Source: Lachnospiraceae bacterium (GTDB lineage: Bacteria; Bacillota; Clostridia; Lachnospirales; Lachnospiraceae). Taken from it: a DNA stretch of 50,207 nt. Position numbers and translations under genes: made by a program. Location of the stretch: contig JAGANL010000035.1 in assembly GCA_017624235.1 (NCBI GenBank), forward strand, positions 1 through 50,207, given 5' to 3'. The notes beneath the pieces are model-generated. The model did not search any database. It was not told the DNA's origin and saw only the letters and a program-made list of their open reading frames with translations. The stretch's first letter is position 1. The number at the start of each line of letters is the position of its first letter. This document shows positions 32,907 to 41,818 of this stretch, in pieces.

Positions 32907-34622
32907 TTATGCTCTGACATCGAAGGAATATTGTGTCAGTACACTGGCACTTCCCTCCTGCTTCATCATCTCATCTACCAGCTTCACCGGCTTATCATGC
33001 TGCAGTACCTCATAATCCATCCGATAGCCCCTGCGGTTTAAATGCTCAGTCAGAATATACATATGCTGCTCCAGAAAATCAAGAAGCTCCTCCCTCTCCA
33101 GGTAAAACTTCGTACTGACATGCTCCTGATTCATTGCCACATATATATCCATACTGCCCAGATGCTCCATATCCAGATGCAGCAGTGCGCTGACCGTCCC
33201 ATCCCTTTTAGCCAGATTCTTTTTATTGGTATAAACATAGAGGTCTCCATGGGCCTTCTGTCCTGTCATTTTAAGCGGAAGCTGCACATACGTATAGGTC
33301 TGGTTCAGCTGATTCAAAAAATCCACACTTTCCCGTACCTGCTGCACGCTCTTTGCCATAGAGCCTTCCTCTGCTCCTGCCGCTGAAAGCGCTCTACCCA
33401 GTCTTTCGGTCTGTTCGGATATCCGGGAATAGAGCTTTTCCACGGCCTCCTGATCCAGCTTCTCATCTGTCCTCAGAAGCCAATTTCCCTCCATCCGGTT
33501 TTGCAAAAGCGTCTTCATACCTGAATTCCCTAACAAAGCCCTGAGCGCCCTTTTGCTGAAATTACCCCTGGTCAGTACCTCCGCTACCAGATTGGAAAGC
33601 TCCTGCAGCCCAATCTGTCCATTTTTTACAAGAGAGGCTTTCTCAGTGTCTGCTCCCATATCAAACAATCTTTCCGCAAACGCTGCCCTCTCGCTTTCTT
33701 CTGGTAAAAGCTGCAGCAGGGTCTCCTGAAAAACGGTCATCTCCTGCCTTGTTTTAAAAACCACTGCTCCGTCTGCCGTCGCCTGCCCGGAGAGTGCTCC
33801 CTGACTCTCTACCGACAAACCTTCCGAAGATGCTTCCCGACTCTGTACCTCCATATTTTGAAGGGGTGCTTCCCGATTTTGCACCGACACACTTTCCGCT
33901 CCTGTTCCATTCTGTCCAAAAATCTGCAGCATATCATAAAGCAGTCTTCCGGCTTCTCCAGGACTGGTTTCCACCAGACCAAGCAGCGTATCCGAGGCCT
34001 CCTCGGTCAGTGTTTCTATCCCCTGTAAAATTTGATATTCCATATTCCGGTAGCCTGCAATCTGACGAAGGCTCTCTTCTCCCACTTCTATTCCAAGCTT
34101 GTGAAGCGCCACCAGATCCTGCACATCCGCCTTCGGGAATGTATTTATATCCCGGTACAGATTCTGCAGTGAGCTGATATCGATGGACATTCCCTCTTTC
34201 ATCAGCAGGGCCACCATACCGGCAGTTTTATCCGACAGAGGAATCGACGCTGCATTCAATGCCTTCAGGACATTGGCATCCTGTGTCAGATTTTCATACA
34301 GAGGTCTGAGCGCGATCTGCTGTCTCTGGGCAGAACTGCCAAGGCTCTGTACCTCAAAGGTCATATTCTGACCTACGGCAAGATTCAAATCCCGTTCCAG
34401 TCTGGCATTTATCACCGTATCCTGGTCCAGACGAATCTGTACCTCGCTGCCATTTCTGGCAACGACCTCACCACTTAATGTCTGTCCCGGTTTCACATAT
34501 TTCATCTGCTCCGCATATCTGGTATGAGCGGTATCGGAAACAGGCGCAGCCTTAGCCGCACCTGTCACACCTGTTGTATTTTGTTCTCTTCTGCTAAATA
34601 AACCCGAAAAATTCAATGCCAT
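32907..34622 (-). CDS. FliK-like hook-length-control domain protein (YlqG type)
   Basis: A 571-residue protein. The first ~200 residues are predicted helical and globular. A low-complexity stretch at ~245-280 contains three 12-residue repeats, and the C-terminal ~110 residues resemble the FliK C-terminal (Flg_hook) domain (VQLPLKMTGQKAHGDLYVYTNKK and HLDMEHLGSMDIYVAMNQEHVSTKFYLE). FliK C-domains contact FlhB C-domains; the next gene encodes just such a domain. The start at 34622 is chosen because the earlier ATG at 34649 has no ribosome site; support for either is weak. Without other flagellar genes, a non-flagellar role or remnant is possible. Confidence 0.75.
   Translation of the reverse strand: MALNFSGLFSRREQNTTGVTGAAKAAPVSDTAHTRYAEQMKYVKPGQTLSGEVVARNGSEVQIRLDQDTVINARLERDLNLAVGQNMTFEVQSLGSSAQRQQIALRPLYENLTQDANVLKALNAASIPLSDKTAGMVALLMKEGMSIDISSLQNLYRDINTFPKADVQDLVALHKLGIEVGEESLRQIAGYRNMEYQILQGIETLTEEASDTLLGLVETSPGEAGRLLYDMLQIFGQNGTGAESVSVQNREAPLQNMEVQSREASSEGLSVESQGALSGQATADGAVVFKTRQEMTVFQETLLQLLPEESERAAFAERLFDMGADTEKASLVKNGQIGLQELSNLVAEVLTRGNFSKRALRALLGNSGMKTLLQNRMEGNWLLRTDEKLDQEAVEKLYSRISEQTERLGRALSAAGAEEGSMAKSVQQVRESVDFLNQLNQTYTYVQLPLKMTGQKAHGDLYVYTNKKNLAKRDGTVSALLHLDMEHLGSMDIYVAMNQEHVSTKFYLEREELLDFLEQHMYILTEHLNRRGYRMDYEVLQHDKPVKLVDEMMKQEGSASVLTQYSFDVRA
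33781..33888 (-). repeat. Three 36-bp coding repeats in the FliK-like gene
   Basis: Three consecutive 36-bp units encode imperfect 12-residue repeats of the pattern (S/E)VQ(N/S)REA. They form the Gln/Ser-rich linker between the N-terminal part and the C-terminal FliK-like domain. Confidence 0.7.
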
Positions 34623-34698
34623 CGCTTTTCTCATCCGCTTCCGTATCATTTTGGATTATACTTTATGTTTCGGCATATTCGGTAAGAAACTGTTGCTT

Positions 34699-35457
34699 TC
34701 AGACAAAATTTTTGATAAAAGTTCTCCGGTGAATCGGAGAAGGACCCATTTTTTTCAATGCTTCAATATGTGCTGCGGCTCCATACCCTTTATTCGCCGC
34801 AAATCCGTAGCCCGGCAGCACACTGTCATATTCTTCCATCATCCGGTCTCTTGTGACCTTGGCAACGATACTGGCCGCCGCAATTGAAATGCTTTTGGCA
34901 TCTCCTTTAATAATGGGCACCTGCCTGATGTCCACTCCCGGAATCGTAACCGCATCATTCAAAAGCAGGTCCGGCTTCACGGAAAGCTTTCCGATGGCCT
35001 CCCGCATCGCCTCATAGGTTGCCTGTAAGATGTTGATTTCGTCTATACGTTCCGGCCCTACACAGCCGATGCCGACTGCCACTGCCTGAGCCATAATGAC
35101 ATCGTACAGCTCTTCTCTCTTCTTTTCGGAAAGCTGCTTGGAATCATTCAGATACAAAATACCACAATCCTTCGGAAGAATGACTGCACCTGCTACAACC
35201 GGCCCTGCCAGCGGCCCTCTTCCAACTTCATCTATCCCACAGATATAGGCATAATCTCCATATTGCTTTTCATATTCCTTCATCTGCTCCGTACGGACAA
35301 GCTCCCTCTCATAATCCGCAAGCTGCTTCTCCGCACGCTTTAAAATCGCCCGGACACCGCTTCGTTCATCCGTCGCATACCGTCTGATCAGTTCGGGAAG
35401 CATATGGATTTCCGCATTCTGAAATACCGTTTTAATCTCACCAATTTTCTCTGCCAT
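34699..35457 (-). CDS. rnhB: Ribonuclease HII
   Basis: Removes ribonucleotides misincorporated in DNA and RNA-DNA hybrids. The 252-residue length, including a ~75-residue N-terminal extension before the core, resembles the B. subtilis enzyme. The catalytic signature YICGIDEVGRGPLAGPVVAGAVIL supplies the first Asp-Glu pair; later acidic residues lie in ILYLNDSKQLSEKKRE and DLLLNDAVT. The genome thus carries both RNase H types, since rnhA is at 10.9-11.4 kb. It starts 13 bp after the first signal peptidase gene. The rbgA-rnhB linkage is conserved in Firmicutes; here a signal peptidase gene lies between them. Confidence 0.95.
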   Translation of the reverse strand: MAEKIGEIKTVFQNAEIHMLPELIRRYATDERSGVRAILKRAEKQLADYERELVRTEQMKEYEKQYGDYAYICGIDEVGRGPLAGPVVAGAVILPKDCGILYLNDSKQLSEKKREELYDVIMAQAVAVGIGCVGPERIDEINILQATYEAMREAIGKLSVKPDLLLNDAVTIPGVDIRQVPIIKGDAKSISIAAASIVAKVTRDRMMEEYDSVLPGYGFAANKGYGAAAHIEALKKMGPSPIHRRTFIKNFV

Positions 35458-35470
35458 ACCTTTTCCTCTG

Positions 35471-36010
35471 TTACTGATGCTTCAAAATCCCAAATTGATC
35501 AAGCGGCCAGATACGGATCCACGCTCTTCCGATAATATCGCTTCGTCTGATATTTCCGACTACCGGATCTCTGCTGTCCGAGCTGTTGTTCCGGTTATCT
35601 CCCATCACAAAATATTCATCCGCTCCCAGCACAATATCCTGGGAGGCCCTTCCCGGGTTCTGTATCACTTCACGGCCGTAGGATTCCTCAAGTACCTCGC
35701 CGTTGATATAAATATGCCCCTCGTTGTCAATGTGTACCGTCTCTCCCGGAAGGCCGATAATACGCTTGATATAAAAGGTATTCTCTGCATATTGAAAAGG
35801 GAATACAATAATATCAAACCGCTTCGGTTCGCGGAAACGGTATGTGATCTTATCTACGATCAGATTGTCTCCGTCGCTTAGCGTTGTCTCCATCGATTCA
35901 CCGCTTACCTCAGTTCTCTGCCCCACAAAGGTAATCACCAGATAGGTCAGGCAAAGCACTACCAGTAAATACAGACTCGTACTGAGTATTTCCTTAAAAA
36001 CCTTTTTCAT
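35471..36010 (-). CDS. Signal peptidase I (first copy)
   Basis: Membrane-bound leader peptidase that releases exported proteins. From the ATG at 36010 (AGGAGAG upstream) it has 179 residues. One N-terminal membrane helix (~8-30) is followed by the catalytic Ser39 in SGESMETTL and Lys82 in YIKRIIGLPGE. The conserved MGDNRNNSSDSR box follows. The longer frame to 36049 overlaps rbgA and has no ribosome site. It is only about 35% similar by eye to the second copy beyond rbgA, so the two are not a recent duplication. Substrate division between them cannot be read from sequence. Confidence 0.93.
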   Translation of the reverse strand: MKKVFKEILSTSLYLLVVLCLTYLVITFVGQRTEVSGESMETTLSDGDNLIVDKITYRFREPKRFDIIVFPFQYAENTFYIKRIIGLPGETVHIDNEGHIYINGEVLEESYGREVIQNPGRASQDIVLGADEYFVMGDNRNNSSDSRDPVVGNIRRSDIIGRAWIRIWPLDQFGILKHQ

Positions 36011-36048
36011 ATTCCCTGCTCTCCTTCTTCCGTCCTGAAACCAGAACA

Positions 36049-36891
36049 TTACTCCGGAAATTCCAGTGTAATCCTTCCCAGCCTTCCGCTTCGGAAATCA
36101 TCCATGATAAACGCTGCACACTTCATGGTATCCGGTTCCTCACCCTTTTTAAAGCACTTTCTGGCAATACAGATGCGGTTCAATATTTCGGTCGCTCCGC
36201 CTTCCTCTTCCACACCGTATCTTTCCTTTAAAACACCTTCATAATGCGTCTTCAGAAAAGCAATCAGTTCATAAGCCAGCTCGTCCACATGAAGCACCTC
36301 ATCATTCATGGAACCGATCAGTGCAAGCCTCAGTCCTACCTGCTGGTCTTCAAATTTGGGCCAGAGGATTCCCGGAGTATCCAGCAGTTCCAATCCCTTA
36401 TTCAGACGAATCCACTGCTTTCCCTTTGTCACTCCCGGCTTATTGCCGGTCTTTGTACATGCCTTTCCGGCAAAGGCATTGATAAACGTGGATTTTCCTA
36501 CATTGGGGATTCCCACGACCATTGCCCTGACCGGTCGGTTTAGGATTCCTCTTTTTCGGTCTCTCTCAATCTTTTCCCGACAGGCTTCCTGAACCATGCC
36601 CTGAATCGATTTGATTCCGGTTCCCTTCTGAGAATTGATTTCCAATACATGAAAGCCCTTTTCCTCAAAATAATGAATCCACTCTTTATTATATCTTGCA
36701 TCTGCAAGATCCGATTTATTTAACAAAATCACTCTGGATTTATTTTTACCCAGTTCATCAATATCCGGGTTTCTGCTGGAAAGAGGTTCCCTCGCATCCA
36801 CCAGCTCAATGACCAGGTCAATCAACTTGATATTCTCCTGCATCATACGCTTTGCTTTTGTCATATGACCCGGGTACCATTGATAGTTCAT
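36049..36891 (-). CDS. rbgA: Ribosome biogenesis GTPase RbgA (YlqF)
   Basis: Circularly permuted GTPase required for late 50S subunit assembly. In the 280 residues the motif order is permuted: G4 NKSD at 58-61, then G1 GIPNVGKST at 127-135, then G3 DTPGILWPK near 174. The C-terminal ANTAR-like helical domain contains LLERYGVEEEGG-like sequence. The N-terminal MNYQWYPGHMTKAKRMM is diagnostic. GAGGAG precedes the start. It sits between two signal peptidase genes in the rplS-to-rnhB interval, as in many Firmicutes. Confidence 0.95.
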   Translation of the reverse strand: MNYQWYPGHMTKAKRMMQENIKLIDLVIELVDAREPLSSRNPDIDELGKNKSRVILLNKSDLADARYNKEWIHYFEEKGFHVLEINSQKGTGIKSIQGMVQEACREKIERDRKRGILNRPVRAMVVGIPNVGKSTFINAFAGKACTKTGNKPGVTKGKQWIRLNKGLELLDTPGILWPKFEDQQVGLRLALIGSMNDEVLHVDELAYELIAFLKTHYEGVLKERYGVEEEGGATEILNRICIARKCFKKGEEPDTMKCAAFIMDDFRSGRLGRITLEFPE

Positions 36892-36917
36892 AAGCTTCTC
36901 CTCTTTATTTCACAAAT

Positions 36918-37499
36918 CTATTCCACAAATCCGATGCCCTGCTCTCCAGCTCCCATATGAAACCATGCCTTCCCGGCTATCGTATCCTTTTGAATCGGCC
37001 CTATATTCCCAGAGCGGCTGTCTTCGCTGTTATTCCGGTTGTCTCCCAGCACAAAGTATTCATCCTCTGCTAACCGAATCTCATTTTCGGCAATTCCGGC
37101 ATCTGCCATTTTATCAAACTGTTCCTCCTCTTCCACGATACCGTTGATATAGAGACGACCCTCCTTAATCTGAACCGTGTCTCCCGGTACCGCTGCTACA
37201 CGCTTTACATAATAATGCGCATTCTGGTTGCCATTCGGCAAAAAAACTACCACATCTCCCTTTTTCGGAGAAGACAGTCTGTAAATAAACCGATTGATCA
37301 GTATCTTCTGTCCGTTATAGAGTGCCGGCTCCATGGAAACGCCAATGACGCTGGTTTTCATACCTACTGAAAATACTACCACAAATGCAAAAAGAACTGC
37401 AATACAGATTCCAAATATCCAGCTTGCAATCTCTTTGATCATATTAGAACTGATCTTTTTCCTTCGACGGTAAAAACTCAATCCTTTGTGTCTTGCCAT
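36918..37499 (-). CDS. Signal peptidase I (second copy)
   Basis: A 193-residue type I signal peptidase. A basic N-terminus (ARHKGLSFYRRRKK) precedes one membrane helix at ~25-46. The catalytic pair is Ser55 in GVSMEPAL and Lys99 in YYVKRVAAVPGD, and the LGDNRNNSEDSRS box is present. GAGGG fixes the start at 37499; the frame extends 23 codons into the hairpin upstream. It differs clearly from the copy on the other side of rbgA, especially in the insert EEEEQFDKMADAGIAEN. It follows rplS, separated by a 60-nt hairpin that may limit read-through from the ribosomal-protein gene. Confidence 0.93.
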   Translation of the reverse strand: MARHKGLSFYRRRKKISSNMIKEIASWIFGICIAVLFAFVVVFSVGMKTSVIGVSMEPALYNGQKILINRFIYRLSSPKKGDVVVFLPNGNQNAHYYVKRVAAVPGDTVQIKEGRLYINGIVEEEEQFDKMADAGIAENEIRLAEDEYFVLGDNRNNSEDSRSGNIGPIQKDTIAGKAWFHMGAGEQGIGFVE

Positions 37500-37531
37500 C
37501 TTTTCCCTCTCTCTGTTTTCCTCCTGTATGA

Positions 37532-37591
37532 AATAAGACGAAGAAAAACACCTTATGTGCAAGCACAATGTGGATTTTCCTTCGCCTTATT
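37532..37591 (-). terminator. Long hairpin between rplS and signal peptidase
   Basis: Minus-strand RNA forms a ~17-bp lower stem (AATAAGGCGAAG... with ...CTTCGTCTTATT, two G-U pairs). An internal loop and an upper TGTGC/GCACA hairpin follow. The 3' arm itself is U-rich and is followed only by UUC. It lies 26 bp after the rplS stop and 32 bp before the next start, so it may be a terminator, an attenuator or an RNA-stability element. Confidence 0.6.
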
Positions 37592-37617
37592 ACGCACGCT
37601 TCATGAATGCCGCAGGA

Positions 37618-37965
37618 TTATCTTACCAGCTCTTTTACCTTTGCCTTCTTACCTACGCGATCTCTTAAGTAGTTCAGTTTCGCACGTCTTACTTTACCTT
37701 TTCTTACAATCTCAACCTTCTCTACGTTCGGAGAATGTAACGGCCATGTCTTTTCTACACCAATGCCGTTGGATGTCTTTCTTACGGTAAAGGTAGCTCT
37801 GTTGCTGCCGCCCTGCTTCTTTAAAACAGTACCTTCAAAAATCTGAATTCTTTCACGGCTACCCTCTTTGATTTTACCATATACCTTAACGGTATCACCA
37901 ACCTCAAATTCCGGTACTTCTGCTTTTAACTGTTCTGCTTCGATTTCTTTGATAATTTCGTTCAT
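37618..37965 (-). CDS. rplS: 50S ribosomal protein L19
   Basis: Ribosomal protein at the 30S-50S interface. The 115-residue length is typical. Signatures include [29 protein letters not shown], the [21 protein letters not shown] segment and [18 protein letters not shown] precedes the ATG at 37965; the open frame runs further into hydF, but that extension is not coding. It has its own strong promoter, which lets it be expressed independently of the hydEGF genes now between it and trmD. In most Firmicutes trmD and rplS are adjacent. Confidence 0.96.
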   Translation of the reverse strand: MNEIIKEIEAEQLKAEVPEFEVGDTVKVYGKIKEGSRERIQIFEGTVLKKQGGSNRATFTVRKTSNGIGVEKTWPLHSPNVEKVEIVRKGKVRRAKLNYLRDRVGKKAKVKELVR

Positions 37966-38041
37966 GTTGTGCCTCCTTCGCATATTGGATGTTCTTAATA
38001 CGTTCTGTAACAGAGGACCATCTCTTTTTCGCAACGGGTCA

Positions 38042-38070
38042 ATTATACCATACCGAATACGCAAATGCAA
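38042..38070 (-). promoter_or_regulatory. Sigma-A promoter of rplS
   Basis: On the minus strand TTGCAT (38070-38065) and a perfect TATAAT (38047-38042) are separated by 17 bp. The leader is about 70 nt. I cannot confirm an L19 leader RNA structure in it. Confidence 0.78.
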
Positions 38071-38105
38071 GGAAAAAAAACAGAAAACACCAGCCACTTC
38101 TTTCC

Positions 38106-39311
38106 TTACTTCAGTAAAGCTGCAAGTTGCGGAAATACCTCCAGACTGCGCTTTAAAATTCCATGAATTTGAGCTATGGCAATGCCATAGTTTGTAAAGG
38201 CAACTCCGGCATCTTCTGCACACTTCTGCCGATAGCGCATTTCCCTTTCATTCAGCATACAGCCTCCACAGTGAATGATCAGCTTATACCCCGAAATCTG
38301 TTCCGGAAATTCCCTGCCGGAACTGGTCTCAATCCTCAGGTCACGTCCCGTATATTTTTTTAACCAGTTCGGAAGCTTGACCGTTCCGATGTCCTCACAT
38401 TGCCTGTGATGGGTACAGCCCTCGGAAATCAAAATTCGGTCTCCATCCTGCAGCTGATCCAGCATGGATACGCCGCGCACTGCTGTTTCCAGAAAGCCCT
38501 TATATCTGGCCATCAGAATGGAAAAGGAGGTCAGAATAATATCATCCGGTGTCTCTGCACTGACCCGTTCAAAGGCCTGACTGTCTGTAATGACCATAGC
38601 CGGAGGACTGTTTAACTTCCGGAGTGCATCTGCAAGCTCTGTCTCTTTTACCACGACAGACACCGCGCCTGCCTCCAGCAGATCCCGAATAGCCTGCTGC
38701 TGCGGCAGAATCAGACGACCCTTTGGTGCAGAAGCATCAATTGGCACAACCAGAATCACCGAATCTCCTTCCTGTACCAGATCTCCCACAAGCCTTCTCT
38801 CCGTTTTCTCTGTCTGAACCAGACGTGCAATCCTCTCTTTCAGCGGTTCAATATTCTGCCGCTTCTCTGCACTGACCGCTATAGCCTCCGGTTCCATGAC
38901 ACCATCCTTTTCTTTTACAAGGTCACATTTATTGTATACAATTAAATAAGGGATTTCCTTCTGCCGGAATAACGCAATCAGTTCCTCATCCATTTCGGAT
39001 TTACCTATCGTATCATCCACCACCAGGACTGCACAGTCAGAGCGATTCAATATCTGCTTTGTACGCTGAATCCTCTTTTCGCCCAGCATCCCTTCATCAT
39101 CAAAGCCGGGAGTATCGATAATGACCACCGGCCCCATAGGTAAAAGCTCCATAGACTTATACACCGGATCCGTCGTAGTTCCCTTCACATCTGAGACCAC
39201 GCTCATTTCCTGATTGGTAATCGCATTCACAAGACTGGACTTTCCGGCATTTCTCATGCCGAAAAATCCGATGTGAACCCGTTCTGCAGAAGGAGTTTCA
39301 TTCAAACCCAT
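38106..39311 (-). CDS. hydF: [FeFe]-hydrogenase maturation GTPase HydF
   Basis: Scaffold GTPase that carries the 2Fe precursor of the H-cluster and delivers it to the hydrogenase. In 401 residues the G domain starts with GMRNAGKSS at 18-26, and DTPGFD and NKCD follow. The C-terminal Fe-S site matches the family's CxH...HCxxC pattern: CTH, 45 residues, then HCGGC. GGAGG lies before the ATG. It follows hydG by 12 bp and completes hydE-hydG-hydF. No [FeFe]-hydrogenase structural gene is in the window, so the hydrogenase must be encoded elsewhere. Presence of all three maturases implies hydrogen metabolism. Confidence 0.97.
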   Translation of the reverse strand: MGLNETPSAERVHIGFFGMRNAGKSSLVNAITNQEMSVVSDVKGTTTDPVYKSMELLPMGPVVIIDTPGFDDEGMLGEKRIQRTKQILNRSDCAVLVVDDTIGKSEMDEELIALFRQKEIPYLIVYNKCDLVKEKDGVMEPEAIAVSAEKRQNIEPLKERIARLVQTEKTERRLVGDLVQEGDSVILVVPIDASAPKGRLILPQQQAIRDLLEAGAVSVVVKETELADALRKLNSPPAMVITDSQAFERVSAETPDDIILTSFSILMARYKGFLETAVRGVSMLDQLQDGDRILISEGCTHHRQCEDIGTVKLPNWLKKYTGRDLRIETSSGREFPEQISGYKLIIHCGGCMLNEREMRYRQKCAEDAGVAFTNYGIAIAQIHGILKRSLEVFPQLAALLK

Positions 39312-39323
39312 ACCATCGCCTCC

Positions 39324-40739
39324 TTAAAATCTGAAGTCCCGGATACCCTGCTCGATCTTTGCAAGATGCTCTTTACAGACTGTCCGTACATTTTCCTTCG
39401 GAATATTCTGAAGCTCTGCCTGAATCAGTGCTTCTCCGATTGCCTTTGTCTCTTCCGACGCATAATCCATCAAATATTCCTTCAACGTCATCAGTGCATT
39501 GGGATGGCAGCAGTTTTGAATCTGACCGCTTTTACAAAGACTCATGAAACGATCTCCGGTCCGTCCCTCCCGATAGCAGGCTGTACAAAAGGACGGTATA
39601 TATCCCATCTCCATCAGCCAACGCACCACCTCATCCAGCGTGCGCTGATCCGAAACATCAAACTGCTCTGTATCTGTCGGCCTCTCTTCCTCCTGATAGC
39701 CTCCGACCGAGGTACGGGATGCTCCACTGATCTGGGAAACACCCAGACGGATGACCTTCTCGCGCACTTCCTTGCTCTCCCTGGTGGAAATGATCATACC
39801 TGTATAGGGAACAGCCAGACGAATCAGAGCGCAAAGCTTTGCAAAAATTTCATCACTGATGCTGTTGTCAAACGCACTCGGGTCAATATCGTCTGCATGC
39901 TTGATGCGGGGAACACTGATCGTATGCGGCCCGACTCCATGCACCGCCTCCAGATGCTCCGCATGCATCAAAAGACCTGCAAATTCATATTTGTACAGCT
40001 CCAGACCAAACAGCACTCCCAGTCCGACATCATCGATTCCGCCCTCCATCGCACGATCCATAGCCTCCGTATGATAGGCATAATCGTGCTTTGGTCCCGT
40101 CGGATGCAGCTTTTCATAGCTTTCCTTATGATAGGTCTCCTGAAACAGAATATATGTGCCAATGCCTGCTTCCTTCAGCTTCCTGTAATTTTCCACCGTA
40201 GTTGCCGCTATATTCACATTGACACGACGGATGGCTCCATTCCTGTGCTTAATGGAATAAATCGTCTGAATACATTCCAGAATATATTCGATCGGATTAT
40301 TGACCGGATCCTCTCCCGCTTCGATGGCAAGGCGCTTATGTCCCATATCCTGCAGGGCAATGACCTCTGCTGCCACCTCCTCCTGCGTCAGCTTCTTGCG
40401 TGCAATATGCTTATTTTTCATATGATACGGACAGTACGTGCAGCCGTTTATACAATAATTAGACAGATAAAGCGGAGCAAACATCACAATGCGGTTTCCA
40501 TAAAAACGCTTTTTCAGCTCCCCGGCAAGCTGAAAAATCTCCTCCAGCTTCTCCTGATCTTCACAGGCCAAAAGCACGGAAGCCTCCCTGTGGCTCAAGC
40601 CCTTGCAAAGTCTGGCTTTTTCAATGATACTATCAATCAGCGGAAGATTATCTTTATTCTGCTCCGCATAAGCAAGCGTCTCCAAAATTTCCTCATGGTT
40701 GATAAATTCTTCTGCTTTTAATGATTTCGGATTATACAT
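39324..40739 (-). CDS. hydG: [FeFe]-hydrogenase H-cluster radical SAM maturase HydG
   Basis: Radical-SAM tyrosine lyase making the CO and cyanide ligands (as an Fe-cysteine complex) of the H-cluster. The 471-residue protein has the SAM cluster motif at Cys96, Cys100 and Cys103 (NYCINGCTYC). The C-terminal auxiliary cluster motif CX2CX22C is exact (CTAC, then 22 residues to the next Cys), which distinguishes HydG from ThiH. GGAAG precedes the start. It lies 29 bp after hydE and 12 bp before hydF. A 482-codon antisense frame over this gene is a codon-bias shadow. Confidence 0.98.
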   Translation of the reverse strand: MYNPKSLKAEEFINHEEILETLAYAEQNKDNLPLIDSIIEKARLCKGLSHREASVLLACEDQEKLEEIFQLAGELKKRFYGNRIVMFAPLYLSNYCINGCTYCPYHMKNKHIARKKLTQEEVAAEVIALQDMGHKRLAIEAGEDPVNNPIEYILECIQTIYSIKHRNGAIRRVNVNIAATTVENYRKLKEAGIGTYILFQETYHKESYEKLHPTGPKHDYAYHTEAMDRAMEGGIDDVGLGVLFGLELYKYEFAGLLMHAEHLEAVHGVGPHTISVPRIKHADDIDPSAFDNSISDEIFAKLCALIRLAVPYTGMIISTRESKEVREKVIRLGVSQISGASRTSVGGYQEEERPTDTEQFDVSDQRTLDEVVRWLMEMGYIPSFCTACYREGRTGDRFMSLCKSGQIQNCCHPNALMTLKEYLMDYASEETKAIGEALIQAELQNIPKENVRTVCKEHLAKIEQGIRDFRF

Positions 40740-40768
40740 GGTAGCTCTTCCTTCTTTCTTATCGTGTT

Positions 40769-41818
40769 CTATTGCATAAGACTGTCCCCTCTGGATACGG
40801 CAATTTCACAGCCGACTGAAGCAATCCTTCTGGACAGACAGCCTACACACTGTGCCGATTCTTCTCCGGTACAGATTTTATCATCGTATAACATATATTT
40901 TTTTCGTACCGAAACAGGGGACAGGTTCGGCATGACTACGTTAGCACCTGCCAGAATCCCTCGCTCCCGTCCATCCCCTGCCGCCGTACCAAGAGCGGTG
41001 GTTGCCGGAAGGAGCACCTTCGGTAAAAGCAGCCGGATGAGTGACAGCATATAAAGAGTCAGTTCCGCAGTTCCGCCGGCTTCTTCCCGAAACGGCGTAT
41101 CACGATGCGGTAGAAACGGACCAATGCCGACCATATGCGGCCTAAAGCTCTGCAAAAAACGCAGTTCTCTCACCAGATGCTCTATGGTCTGTCCCGGTGT
41201 ACCGACCATAAATCCGCAGCCCACCTGATAGCCAATCTCCTTTAGCTGCCTTAAGCATGCCATCCTGTGTGAAAAGCTCATTCCTGCCGGATGCAGCCTC
41301 CGATAATGCACCTCGTCCGCTGTTTCATGCCGCAGCAGATAGCGATTCGCTCCGGCATCAAAGAGTGCCTGATAGCTTTCCCTGGAGCGTTCTCCACAGG
41401 AAAGTGTGATGGCACAGTCCGGAAAGCCATTGCGGATAGTCCGTACAATATCACACAGTCTCTCATCATCATACCACAAATCTTCCCCACCCTGCAGCAC
41501 AAAAGTACGAAAGCCCAGCTCGTACCCCTGTTTACAGCAGGAAAGGATTTCTTCCCTGGATAATCGATATCTTTCCGCCTTCCGGTTGCTGCACCGGATA
41601 CCACAGTAATAACAGTCATTCTTACAATAATTGGTAAATTCAATCAATCCCCGGATATAGATTTGATTGCCATAATACAGCCGACGCATTTTTCCTGCCT
41701 GCTCTTCCAGATATTTCCCGGTCTCCTCATCCCGTTCTTCAATCAGTCTGTAAAGCTCCCGATCCGTCAGGTTCTGCTGTTTTACCAGTTTTTCTGCCAA
41801 TTCGAGTATTTCGTTCAT
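40769..41818 (-). CDS. hydE: [FeFe]-hydrogenase H-cluster radical SAM maturase HydE
   Basis: Radical-SAM enzyme acting on the HydG-made Fe complex during assembly of the bridging azadithiolate. The 349-residue protein has the SAM motif Cys65, Cys69, Cys72 (NYCKNDCYYC). A second motif, CX7CX2C (CTGEESAQCVGC), near the C-terminus matches the auxiliary cluster site of the Thermotoga enzyme. Its ATG overlaps the trmD-GNAT stop by 4 bp (ATGA), with AAGGTGGAG upstream inside that gene. HydE translation is therefore probably coupled to it. It is the first of the hydE-hydG-hydF genes. Confidence 0.97.
   Translation of the reverse strand: MNEILELAEKLVKQQNLTDRELYRLIEERDEETGKYLEEQAGKMRRLYYGNQIYIRGLIEFTNYCKNDCYYCGIRCSNRKAERYRLSREEILSCCKQGYELGFRTFVLQGGEDLWYDDERLCDIVRTIRNGFPDCAITLSCGERSRESYQALFDAGANRYLLRHETADEVHYRRLHPAGMSFSHRMACLRQLKEIGYQVGCGFMVGTPGQTIEHLVRELRFLQSFRPHMVGIGPFLPHRDTPFREEAGGTAELTLYMLSLIRLLLPKVLLPATTALGTAAGDGRERGILAGANVVMPNLSPVSVRKKYMLYDDKICTGEESAQCVGCLSRRIASVGCEIAVSRGDSLMQ

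Noticed and set aside
37966-38041. L19 leader RNA upstream of rplS
   Set aside because: A ~70-nt leader exists, but I cannot find a convincing conserved stem matching the known L19 leader.
38071-38105. Run of eight T on the minus strand after hydF, possible terminator
   Set aside because: The stem before the T run is only 4-5 bp and weak. It may still terminate, but the sequence alone does not support a call.
39273-40721. 482-codon plus-strand open frame opposite hydG
   Set aside because: It lies entirely antisense to a clear hydG with exact catalytic motifs. Its translation is low-complexity, Cys/His-rich and unlike any protein family, and it has no supporting ribosome site. It is a codon-bias shadow.
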